From contig JASBTC010000266.1 in NCBI GenBank assembly GCA_030148625.1, positions 1-10,928 on the forward strand: a DNA stretch of 10,928 nucleotides. Direction: 5' to 3'. The position numbers were made by a program, and so were the translations under genes. Source of the DNA: Sphingobium sp. Lineage in GTDB: Bacteria; Pseudomonadota; Alphaproteobacteria; Sphingomonadales; Sphingomonadaceae. Below, one piece after another: positions 1 through 6,148 of this stretch. The stretch's first letter is position 1. Each line of letters starts with the position of its first letter. The notes below the pieces were generated by a model. It was not told the DNA's origin, searched no databases, and saw only the letters and a list, made by a program, of their open reading frames with translations.

Positions 1-32
1 TGTCGTTGGTCGATGTCATGAGCGCGACTTAG

Positions 33-79
33 AGCACTTCCCGAAAAAGTGGGAAGCGGTTTTTCGGTCGGCAAGTGCT
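33..79. repeat. Intergenic imperfect inverted repeat (hairpin)
   Basis: Bases 33-39 pair with 73-79 (7 bp). Inside that, 41-48 (CCGAAAAA) pair with 60-67 (TTTTTCGG), giving a two-part stem. An alternative small hairpin, CTTCCC/GGGAAG, sits at 37-42/51-56. The start TAGAGCACTTC closely resembles TAGAGCGCTTC at 2368-2378, so both may belong to one dispersed repeat family of alphaproteobacteria; that is inference. It could also act as the terminator of whatever gene lies to the left. The rest of 1-232 shows no gene and no convincing promoter. Confidence 0.5.
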
Positions 80-232
80 TCGACGGAAATCCGAAGCCTT
101 TCCGGTCCTTTCCCGGCGATATCGGGCGCAACATGACGTGCAACGCCCCGCTTGCAATCCGCCGCGCACAGGCAGAGCATGATTCGGTGCGGGGTAGAGG
201 AGACGATAATCCCTTGAGCTAGGAGAGGTCAT

Positions 233-2260
233 ATGGAGCATCAGGCAGGCGCTAGAGCTGTCGCGTTGGTCGGTCCGGCCGGCGCGGGAAAGACGAGCCT
301 CGCGGAAGCATTGCTGTTCGCGGCAGGCGCGATCCCGCGGCAAGGCGCGGTCTCCGCCGGAACCAGCATCGGCGACGCGAGCGCGGAAGCACGCGCACGC
401 GGCGGATCGACCGAATTGAACCTGATGCGCTTCGACTATCTGGGGGACAGTTTCACATTGCTCGACGCGCCCGGCGCCATCGGTTTTTCGGCGGATGGCG
501 ACGCGGCGTTGATGGCGGCCGATCTGGCTTTGGTGGTGATCGATCCCGACGAGGCGCGCGCAGGCCTGGCGGAACCGTCGCTGCGCAGGCTGGAAGCGCT
601 CGGCATCCCGCATGCCATCTTCGTCAACAAGATCGACCAGGGCCGCGGCTCGATCCGCGGATTGCTCGAAGCGCTCCAGCCATTGAGCCAGGCCGCGCTC
701 ATCGCCAGGCAGATCCCGATCCGCGAAGGCGAAAAAGTGACCGGCTGCGTCGATCTCGCCCTCGAACGCGCCTATCAATATCGTCCCGGCAAGGAATCCG
801 AGCGGATCGAGATCCCCGGCGCACTCAAGGAACGCGAAACCGCCGATCGCTTCCATATGCTCGAGCAATTGTCGGATCATGACGATGACCTGCTCGAACA
901 ATTGCTGTCGGACGAAGCGCCCGACATCGAAACCATCGTCTCCGATCTGGCGCGCGAAGCCCGGGACGGGCTGGTGGTCCCCGTGATGTTCGGATCGGCA
1001 CTGAACGGATTTGGCGTGCGGCGGCTGCTCAAGATGTTGCGCCACGAGACCGCCGTCGCCGATGCCGCCGCCAAGCGGCTGGGACTCGCCGGTAGCGGCG
1101 CCTTCGTCTTCAAGGTCTCGCATGGCAGCGCGGTGGGGCGACTTGCCTATGCGCGGATCTTCGGCGGCAAGCTTCCGGAGGGAAGCGAGCTTCAGGATGC
1201 GGCCGGCGAGCTCTTCAGGGTTGGCGGATTGTTTTCGGTTCAAGGCGCCACGACGACCAAACTCGGCGCCGCCGAAGCCGGTGGCATCGTCGCTCTCGCA
1301 AAACTGGACGAAGCCCGCGCCGGGCGCTGGCTCGGGATCGGCGGTCGCCCGCGGGGCGATGCCCCTGCCCTTTCCCGGCCCGCAGCCAATGCCGCCGTCG
1401 CGATCGTGACGAAGGACCGCAAGGACGATGTCCGCCTGTCCACCGCGCTCCAGAAATTGATCGAGGAAGATCCATCGCTCGCCTGGGAGCAGGATGATGC
1501 GCTGCACGAAACGCTGTTGCGCGGAGTCAATGACGAGCATCTCGGCACCACGCTTGCCAAGCTGAAGCGGCGCTACGGCGTCGCGGTCGAGACGCGCAAA
1601 CCCGGCATCGCCTATCGCGAATCGATCCGCAAGCCGGCAACCCAGCGTGGACGCCACAAGAAGCAGTCGGGCGGGCATGGCCAGTTTGGCGATGTCGTCA
1701 TCGAGGTCCGGCCGCTATCGGCCGGTGAAGGTTTTGCCTTTGCCGACCGCATCACCGGGGGTGCCATCCCCAAGCAATGGATTCCGGCGGTCGAGAATGG
1801 CGTGCAGGATGCGATGACGAAAGGGCCGCTGGGCTTTCCGGTGGTCGATGTCGCGGTGACGCTGACCGACGGATCATTCCATTCGGTCGACAGTTCCGAG
1901 CTCGCATTCCGGACGGCGGGGCGAATCGCGATGGCCGAGGCGTTGCCGCAATGCGCTCCCTATCTGCTCGAACCGGTCTGCCGCGTCACCGTGGCGACAC
2001 CCGGCCATGCGACATCGCGCGTCAGTTCGGCGGTCTCGAGCCGTCGCGGCCAGGTGCTCGGCATCGATACGCGCGAAGGATGGTCGCGCTGGGACGTGGT
2101 CGAAGCCATGCTGCCCGAAGCCGAATTGAACGGCCTCGACGCGGAACTTCGGTCCCTGAGCCAGGGGTTGGCAAGCTTTGAAGCGCGATTCGATCATCTC
2201 GCCGAACTCGGCGGCAAGCATGCCGATGATGTCGTTCGGCAAGCGAAAGCAGCGGCCTGA
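233..2260 (+). CDS. Elongation factor G-like translational GTPase (EF-G paralogue)
   Basis: This 675-residue protein has the full EF-G domain order but is a little shorter than canonical EF-G (about 700). The G domain carries the P-loop GPAGAGKT (residues 14-21), a G3 motif DAPGA (78-82) and the G4 motif NKID (132-135). A G5-like SAL follows near 255, and EF-G domains II-V fill the rest. The domain IV signature DGSFHSVDSSELAF (about 546-559) is well kept. Canonical EF-G has DTPGH in G3; here the catalytic histidine is alanine, and the switch I ERGIT-type motif is altered to RGGST. It is therefore a paralogue of the EF-G-like (COG0480) group rather than the housekeeping fusA, which normally sits in the str operon. 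It acts on the ribosome in the cytoplasm; the exact role is unknown. The start is supported by AGGAGAGG at 221-228, four bases before the ATG. There is no operon partner in view. Confidence 0.9.
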   Translation: MEHQAGARAVALVGPAGAGKTSLAEALLFAAGAIPRQGAVSAGTSIGDASAEARARGGSTELNLMRFDYLGDSFTLLDAPGAIGFSADGDAALMAADLALVVIDPDEARAGLAEPSLRRLEALGIPHAIFVNKIDQGRGSIRGLLEALQPLSQAALIARQIPIREGEKVTGCVDLALERAYQYRPGKESERIEIPGALKERETADRFHMLEQLSDHDDDLLEQLLSDEAPDIETIVSDLAREARDGLVVPVMFGSALNGFGVRRLLKMLRHETAVADAAAKRLGLAGSGAFVFKVSHGSAVGRLAYARIFGGKLPEGSELQDAAGELFRVGGLFSVQGATTTKLGAAEAGGIVALAKLDEARAGRWLGIGGRPRGDAPALSRPAANAAVAIVTKDRKDDVRLSTALQKLIEEDPSLAWEQDDALHETLLRGVNDEHLGTTLAKLKRRYGVAVETRKPGIAYRESIRKPATQRGRHKKQSGGHGQFGDVVIEVRPLSAGEGFAFADRITGGAIPKQWIPAVENGVQDAMTKGPLGFPVVDVAVTLTDGSFHSVDSSELAFRTAGRIAMAEALPQCAPYLLEPVCRVTVATPGHATSRVSSAVSSRRGQVLGIDTREGWSRWDVVEAMLPEAELNGLDAELRSLSQGLASFEARFDHLAELGGKHADDVVRQAKAAA

Positions 2261-2266
2261 GAGTCC

Positions 2267-2320
2267 GTTTGAGGAAGCCGGTACCGCCATTGAAAAGCGC
2301 TCTTTCGCGCTTTCTCAAAC
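2267..2320. repeat. Hairpin region after the EF-G-like gene, possible terminator
   Basis: Bases 2267-2278 pair with 2309-2320 (12 bp with one G-U pair). A competing inner hairpin AAAGCGC/GCGCTTT lies at 2294-2300/2307-2313 with a six-base loop. It starts six bases after the TGA stop, so it may end transcription of the GTPase gene, but the downstream T-tract is poor (TTTCTC). The two structures share bases and cannot form together. Confidence 0.4.
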
Positions 2321-2380
2321 AGGTTCTGAGCCATTCCTGCTTGACCGACGCGCCATGATGCCCTTCCTAGAGCGCTTCAT

Positions 2381-2428
2381 CGGACCTTGATCGCTTCGGG
2401 CTGTTCTGCTCGATGCGATCAAGGTCCG
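2381..2428. repeat. Perfect 14-bp inverted repeat between GTPase and symporter genes
   Basis: Bases 2381-2394 are perfectly complementary to 2415-2428 with a 20-base loop. TAGAGCGCTTC precedes it at 2368-2378 and resembles the motif at 30-40. A small CTTCG/CGAAG hairpin follows at 2455-2467. I read the stretch as a dispersed intergenic repeat, with possible roles as terminator or RNA-stability element. No promoter for the symporter stands out in the remaining bases to 2515. Confidence 0.55.
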
Positions 2429-2515
2429 GCCATTTGAGCAGCATATGATTCCGGCTTCGCGCCGAAGTGCTTGGCATTTCGGCCTCGGACGATCGGAATC
2501 GCGGGGGAGAATGAA

Positions 2516-3844
2516 GTGGCGAAGCGCCTGACGACCTATATCATGATCGCATTGGCGCTCGGCCTGGTGGTCGGTTGGGCGATCAATGCCGGTCTCAACG
2601 ACGGCAGCGCCGCCGCCGATGCGCGATTGAAAGAGATTGCCGGCTATTTCTCGATCGTGACCACGCTGTTCCTGCGGCTGATCAAGATGATCATCGCGCC
2701 ACTGGTCTTCTCGACGCTCGTCGTCGGCATCGCGCATATGGGCGACACGGCGGCGCTGGGCCGGGTCGGCCTACGCTCGCTGACATGGTTCATCGGCGCG
2801 AGCCTGGTGTCGCTGTCGCTGGGCCTCGTGCTCGTCAACCTGCTCCAGCCCGGCGTCGGGCTCAACCTGCCGCTACCGCCGGTGACCGAAACCGCTGGGC
2901 TGGCAAAGGCCGGCTTCAGCCTGAAGGACTTCATCACCCATCTGGTGCCCGCCTCGATGATCGAAGCGATGGCGACCAATGAGATCCTGCAGATCGTCGT
3001 CTTCTCGGTGTTTGTCGGCGTCGCAATCACCGCGGTCGGTGAAAAGGCCGCGCCGCTGGTGAAAGCGACCGAGGCGCTGGTCCATGTGATGCTCCAGATC
3101 ACCGACTATGTCATGCGGTTCGCCCCGTTCGCCGTCTTCGCCGCGGTTGCCGGGACGCTCACCGAACGCGGTCCGGGCGTCATCGGCGACCTCGCCTATT
3201 TCATGGGCAGCTTCTATCTCGGCCTCATCATCCTGTGGGCGCTGCTGCTGGGCGTCGCGTTCCTGGTCGTCGGCAAGCGCACCGGCCTGCTCGTCCGTTA
3301 TCTGCGTGAACCGATCCTGCTCGGTTTCTCCACCGCATCGTCCGAAGCCGCCTTCCCCCGCACGCTGGAGGCGCTCGACCGGTTCGGCGTGCCACCGCGC
3401 ATTGCCCGCTTCGTGCTGCCCGTGGGCTATTCGTTCAATCTCGACGGCTCGATGATGTACATGACCTTCGCGGCGATCTTCATCGCCCAGGCCTATGGCA
3501 TCGACCTGTCGCTCGGGCAGGAGATCACGCTGCTGCTGGTGCTGATGGTGACCAGCAAGGGCATTGCCGGCGTCCCTCGCGCCAGCCTGGTCGTCATCGC
3601 CGCGACGCTGCCCCTGTTCAAGATTCCCGAAGCCGGCCTGCTGCTGATCCTGGCTGTCGACCATTTCCTCGACATGGGGCGAACCGCGACCAACGTCATC
3701 GGCAACGCTGTTGCGAGCACCGTTATCGCGAAATGGGAAGGCGGCCTCGACCCGATGCAGCCGCCCGAGATCGAGCCGCCCCATGCGCCGAGCCACGTTC
3801 CCACCTCGGCCGACAAGGCGCCGGACAGGTTTCGCGACGTTTGA
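2516..3844 (+). CDS. Dicarboxylate/amino acid:cation symporter (DAACS, GltP/DctA superfamily)
   Basis: A membrane transporter of 442 residues that should import an acidic amino acid or C4-dicarboxylate with cations (Na+ or H+). Family hallmarks, numbered from the GTG start: a serine-rich hairpin HP1 (STASSEAAFP, about 272-281), the cation-site motif NLDGS (308-312), HP2 with TSKGIAGVP (about 346-354) and a last-helix motif DMGRTATN (386-393). In the archaeal aspartate transporter GltPh the matching Asp394, Arg397 and Asn401 bind substrate, and the Asp contacts its amino group. DctA-type carriers have Ser at that place, so I infer an aspartate/glutamate-like substrate rather than succinate. 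The GTG at 2516 is preceded by GGGGGAG at 2503-2509. An in-frame TTG at 2471 would add 15 poorly hydrophobic residues and lacks a good ribosome site. The short proline-rich C-terminal tail is cytoplasmic in this family. Confidence 0.9.
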   Translation: MAKRLTTYIMIALALGLVVGWAINAGLNDGSAAADARLKEIAGYFSIVTTLFLRLIKMIIAPLVFSTLVVGIAHMGDTAALGRVGLRSLTWFIGASLVSLSLGLVLVNLLQPGVGLNLPLPPVTETAGLAKAGFSLKDFITHLVPASMIEAMATNEILQIVVFSVFVGVAITAVGEKAAPLVKATEALVHVMLQITDYVMRFAPFAVFAAVAGTLTERGPGVIGDLAYFMGSFYLGLIILWALLLGVAFLVVGKRTGLLVRYLREPILLGFSTASSEAAFPRTLEALDRFGVPPRIARFVLPVGYSFNLDGSMMYMTFAAIFIAQAYGIDLSLGQEITLLLVLMVTSKGIAGVPRASLVVIAATLPLFKIPEAGLLLILAVDHFLDMGRTATNVIGNAVASTVIAKWEGGLDPMQPPEIEPPHAPSHVPTSADKAPDRFRDV

Positions 3845-3889
3845 GGGGACGCACGCGGCGATTTTGGTCGCGGCGGCTTGCCCCTGGCC

Positions 3890-3975
3890 CGTCATTCCAG
3901 CGAAAGCTGGAATCCCTCTTTTCTGGTCACCGCAGCGAGGGAAGAAGTGAGATTCCAGCTTTCGCTGGAATGACG
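3890..3975. repeat. Head-to-head palindromic repeat pair with perfect 25-bp arms
   Basis: Bases 3890-3914 are the exact reverse complement of 3951-3975, with a 36-base spacer. Each arm is itself a hairpin: ATTCCAGC, loop GAAA, GCTGGAAT at 3894-3913, and the mirror copy at 3952-3971. Units of the CGTCATTCC...GGAAT type are widespread dispersed repeats in Proteobacteria. The element lies exactly between the convergent symporter and GST genes (45 bp after one stop, 25 bp before the other), so it probably also serves as a bidirectional terminator. Mobility is inferred, not shown. Confidence 0.9.
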
Positions 3976-4000
3976 CGGAAGGTTGTTCAGGGTGTGGGCC

Positions 4001-4627
4001 TCAAGCGTAGGCGTAAGGTCCGCCACGCTCCAATGCCGTGACATAGGCCGGATGGGCATGGATGGTGTCGAGCCAGGCGGTCGTCGCCGGACGCCGCGCA
4101 TCAAGGCCGGCACGATGGCGTGCCGCTTCCAGCGGAAAACTCATCATGATGTCGGCAGCCGTGAAGACGTCGCCCGCGAACCAGGGGCGCGACGCAAGTT
4201 CCGTTTCGACGAAGTCGAGGTGCTGGTCGACCATCGACTGGATGCGCGACCGCGCGGGACGGCCGAGCAGGCCCAGCTTGTTGATGACGAGCATCAGCAG
4301 CAACGGCGGCATCATCGAGCCTTCGGCGTAATGCATGAAATAACGATAGCGCAACGCCGCATCGCGGTGCGGCGGCGGCCCCAGCCTGCCATCGGCAATC
4401 TCGACGAGATATTCGAGGATCGCGGCGGTTTCCGCGATGACGCGGCCATCATGCTCGATCAACGGCGATTTGCCGAGCGGATGGATCGCCTTGAGTTCGG
4501 GCGGCGCAAGCATAGTCTTGGGGTTCCGCTCGTAGCGCTTCACCTCATAAGCCAGGCCGAGTTCTTCGAGCATCCAGAGGACACGCTGCGAGCGCGAATT
4601 TTCGAGATGATGGACGGTGATCGTCAT
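4001..4627 (-). CDS. Glutathione S-transferase family protein
   Basis: A 208-residue cytosolic GST. The N-terminal thioredoxin-like domain (about 1-78) has HHLENSRSQRVLWMLEELGL, where Ser11 or Ser13 is the likely residue activating glutathione. It also has the cis-proline of GKSPLI (Pro55) and the glutathione-contacting ETAAI (Glu66, Thr67; usually ES). The all-helical C-terminal domain (about 87-200) carries FTAADI with the conserved N-capping Asp159. The wording resembles the Gtt1-like/GstB-like bacterial GSTs that conjugate or detoxify electrophiles; the substrate cannot be read from sequence. The start is chosen because GGAGAAG precedes this ATG and the family begins at MTITVHHL. An in-frame start 50 codons upstream runs through a hairpin-rich repeat and would add non-GST sequence. 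It is convergent with the symporter gene and appears monocistronic. Confidence 0.92.
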   Translation of the reverse strand: MTITVHHLENSRSQRVLWMLEELGLAYEVKRYERNPKTMLAPPELKAIHPLGKSPLIEHDGRVIAETAAILEYLVEIADGRLGPPPHRDAALRYRYFMHYAEGSMMPPLLLMLVINKLGLLGRPARSRIQSMVDQHLDFVETELASRPWFAGDVFTAADIMMSFPLEAARHRAGLDARRPATTAWLDTIHAHPAYVTALERGGPYAYA

Positions 4628-4698
4628 CGGCTTCTCCCATCCGCCCGTCCATCCGCTCACACAGGCGCGACGGGTTGCGTTACGCCATAGTCTCGCAT

Positions 4699-4719
4699 CT
4701 TTCGCCGAAATGGCGAAAG
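4699..4719. repeat. Small palindrome upstream of the GST gene
   Basis: CTTTCGCC at 4699-4706 pairs perfectly with GGCGAAAG at 4712-4719 around a five-base loop (GAAAT). It lies in the 258-bp gap between the GST start and the recA stop, which otherwise holds the features listed at 4766-4861 and no gene. Together with the next hairpin it looks like a mosaic intergenic repeat. A promoter for the GST gene must lie in this gap, but I cannot place it. Confidence 0.5.
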
Positions 4720-4765
4720 GGATTTCCCGAGGGCAGGCTTGTCCGCCAGCCCACGCCCGAGATTC

Positions 4766-4793
4766 TGTCCTTCCCACGTTCGTGGGAAGGACA
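4766..4793. repeat. Perfect 13-bp palindromic hairpin
   Basis: Bases 4766-4778 (TGTCCTTCCCACG) are the exact reverse complement of 4781-4793, with only TT between them, giving a cruciform-capable hairpin. There is no T-tract on either side, so a classical terminator role is doubtful. It is probably a dispersed intergenic repeat of sphingomonads (inference). Confidence 0.7.
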
Positions 4794-4801
4794 TGGAGTG
4801 A

Positions 4802-4817
4802 ATCAAGCGCGCTTGAT
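4802..4817. other. 16-bp perfect palindrome, function unknown
   Basis: ATCAAGCGCGCTTGAT reads the same on both strands and has no loop, so it fits a protein-binding site better than an RNA hairpin. It sits just beyond the recA terminator and about 175 bp upstream of the GST start. Fourteen of its bases recur at 5409-5422 inside recA, which may be chance. Confidence 0.35.
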
Positions 4818-4824
4818 CAGACCC

Positions 4825-4861
4825 AAAAACACGAAAGGCCCGCCGACGCGCGACGGGCCTT
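4825..4861 (-). terminator. Rho-independent terminator of recA
   Basis: Read on the minus strand, AAGGCCCG (4861-4854) pairs with CGGGCCTT (4842-4835). The downstream stretch TCGTG is followed by TTTTT at 4829-4825. It begins 24 bases after the recA stop codon. Stem, GC content and T-tract fit an intrinsic terminator. Confidence 0.8.
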
Positions 4862-4885
4862 CCCTGTGCTTGAAGCGTAAGCCGA

Positions 4886-5953
4886 TCAGATATCGTCATC
4901 CGCTTCGGGTCCGGTCATCATTTCCTCGGCAACCTTCTCGGTGCGCGTACGGATCGCGGCCTCGAGCTTGGCGGCCAGTTCGGTATTTTCCTTGAGGAAG
5001 GTCTTGGCATTCTCCCGACCCTGGCCGATACGGACCGAGTCGTAGGAGAACCAGGCACCCGACTTCTCGACGAGCCCGGCCTTGACGCCGAGATCGAGGA
5101 TCTCGCCGATCTTGGAGACGCCCTCGCCATACATGATGTCGAATTCGACCTGCTTGAACGGCGGCGCCACCTTGTTCTTGACCACTTTCACGCGCGTCGT
5201 GTTGCCCACGATATCGTCGCGATCCTTGATCTGGCCGGTGCGACGGATGTCGAGGCGGACCGAGGCGTAGAATTTCAGCGCATTGCCGCCCGTCGTCGTC
5301 TCGGGGTTGCCGTACATCACGCCGATCTTCATGCGGAGCTGGTTGATGAAGATGACGATGCAGCGCGAACGGCTGATCGAGCCGGTCAGCTTGCGCAGCG
5401 ACTGCGACATCAAGCGCGCTTGCAGGCCGACATGGCTGTCGCCCATCTCGCCCTCGATTTCGGCGCGGGGCACGAGTGCCGCGACCGAATCGACCACGAG
5501 CACGTCGATCGCATTGGAGCGCACCAGCGTGTCGGTGATCTCCAGCGCCTGCTCACCCGTGTCGGGCTGAGAGACGATCAGCTCGTCGATATTGACGCCC
5601 AGTTTCTTCGCATAGACCGGATCGAGTGCGTGCTCGGCATCGACGAACGCCGCGGTGCCGCCCATTTTCTGCGCCTCGGCGATGACATGCAGCGCCAGCG
5701 TCGTCTTGCCCGAGCTTTCCGGGCCATAGATTTCGACGACGCGGCCGCGCGGCAGGCCGCCGATGCCGAGTGCGATGTCGAGCCCGAGCGATCCGGTGGA
5801 GATCGCCTCCACCTCCATCGCTTCGCGCGAACCGAGCTTCATCGCCGATCCCTTGCCGAACGCGCGGTCGATCTGGGCGAGCGCCGCCTCCAGTGCTTTC
5901 TGCCTGTCCATATTTCCCTTGTCGGATTCGATGAGCTTGAGTTGTGCCGCCAT
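4886..5953 (-). CDS. recA: Recombinase RecA
   Basis: This 355-residue protein is a complete RecA: it forms ATP-dependent filaments on single-stranded DNA, drives homologous pairing and strand exchange, and triggers LexA self-cleavage in the SOS response. Visible motifs are Walker A GPESSGKT (77-84), DAEHALD near 105, Walker [11 protein letters not shown] (151-160), loop L1 EGEMGD (167-172) and loop L2 with [20 protein letters not shown] (203-222). The tail is acidic (EADDDI), as usual. Length is normal. The annotated ATG has only a weak ribosome site (GGAAAGGG). An in-frame ATG at residue 15 ([11 protein letters not shown]) matches the start of many shorter RecAs and follows AAGGGA, so the first 14 residues are uncertain. 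Flanking terminators on both sides and an SOS-type promoter mark it as a single-gene unit. No disruption is seen. Confidence 0.99.
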   Translation of the reverse strand: MAAQLKLIESDKGNMDRQKALEAALAQIDRAFGKGSAMKLGSREAMEVEAISTGSLGLDIALGIGGLPRGRVVEIYGPESSGKTTLALHVIAEAQKMGGTAAFVDAEHALDPVYAKKLGVNIDELIVSQPDTGEQALEITDTLVRSNAIDVLVVDSVAALVPRAEIEGEMGDSHVGLQARLMSQSLRKLTGSISRSRCIVIFINQLRMKIGVMYGNPETTTGGNALKFYASVRLDIRRTGQIKDRDDIVGNTTRVKVVKNKVAPPFKQVEFDIMYGEGVSKIGEILDLGVKAGLVEKSGAWFSYDSVRIGQGRENAKTFLKENTELAAKLEAAIRTRTEKVAEEMMTGPEADDDI

Positions 5954-6006
5954 GGCCCGCCCTTTCCGTAGATGGATCGCGTGTTGGGTTCAACGCATGA
6001 TGGCGA

Positions 6007-6034
6007 TGTATATGATTTGTTCTCATAGAACAAG
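6007..6034 (-). promoter_or_regulatory. Predicted recA promoter
   Basis: On the minus strand, CTTGTT (6034-6029) lies 16 bases before TATACA (6012-6007). The CTTG start matches the alphaproteobacterial -35 preference (CTTGAC). Transcription would begin near 6000, leaving a leader of roughly 45 bases. The -35 overlaps the LexA box at 6028-6042, so LexA binding would block RNA polymerase. No transcript data are available. Confidence 0.6.
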
Positions 6035-6042
6035 AGTGGAAC
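6028..6042 (-). promoter_or_regulatory. LexA (SOS) box of recA
   Basis: On the minus strand the sequence is GTTCCACTCTTGTTC, an exact match to the direct-repeat LexA box GTTC-N7-GTTC known from alphaproteobacteria. It overlaps the predicted recA -35 element, the expected place for repression. A further GTTC at 6019-6022 (plus strand) forms an interrupted palindrome with the GAAC at 6028-6031. Confidence 0.85.
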
Positions 6043-6050
6043 ATAATTTT

Positions 6051-6065
6051 GTTCCTCCAATGTTC
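6051..6065 (+). promoter_or_regulatory. Second, oppositely oriented LexA-type box
   Basis: GTTC-CTCCAAT-GTTC is another exact GTTC-N7-GTTC match, now on the plus strand and eight bases from the first box. It lies upstream of the recA -35. No rightward gene begins here, so it more likely adds to recA control than serves a divergent gene. Confidence 0.6.
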
Positions 6066-6066
6066 C

Positions 6067-6100
6067 AAAGCAAAGGGGCGAGGCGTTTCCGCCCCGCCCC
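6067..6100 (-). terminator. Strong intrinsic terminator after the hydrolase pair
   Basis: On the minus strand, 6100-6090 and 6085-6075 form an 11-bp GC-rich stem with one G-U pair, closed by a GAAA tetraloop, then TTTGCTTT (6074-6067). It lies directly before the SOS boxes and should shield recA from read-through out of the serine hydrolase genes. Confidence 0.75.
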
Positions 6101-6118
6101 AATGGCCCAAAAGGCGCA

Positions 6119-6141
6119 GGCGTCCGGCACTGCCGGACGCC
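6119..6141 (-). terminator. Perfect 10-bp GC hairpin just after the hydrolase stop
   Basis: Bases 6119-6128 pair perfectly with 6132-6141 around a three-base loop. It begins seven bases after the stop codon on the minus strand. TTTT follows only after seven bases (TGCGCC and beyond), so it may be a weak terminator or 3' end stabiliser acting with the stronger one downstream. Confidence 0.55.
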
Positions 6142-6148
6142 CCGTCCT

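Noticed and set aside
3..32. Possible last codons of a rightward gene ending at TAG 30-32 (SLVDVMSAT)
   Set aside because: Ten codons are too few to support a gene; another frame stops at 19-21 equally well. The hairpin at 33-79 would fit as its terminator, but that is all.
29..1678. A 549-codon open frame on the minus strand opposite the EF-G-like gene
   Set aside because: Its protein has no recognisable domain and low-complexity, Arg/Asp/Gly-rich wording typical of antisense frames in GC-rich genes. The plus-strand gene has clear EF-G motifs and a ribosome site.
2511..2531. ATG at 2511 as the symporter start
   Set aside because: It is out of frame and reaches a TGA after six codons; the in-frame GTG at 2516 shares the same ribosome site.
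2873..3895. A 340-codon minus-strand frame opposite the symporter gene
   Set aside because: It is rich in His, Asp, Gln and Arg with no domain, the usual antisense product of a hydrophobic GC-rich gene.
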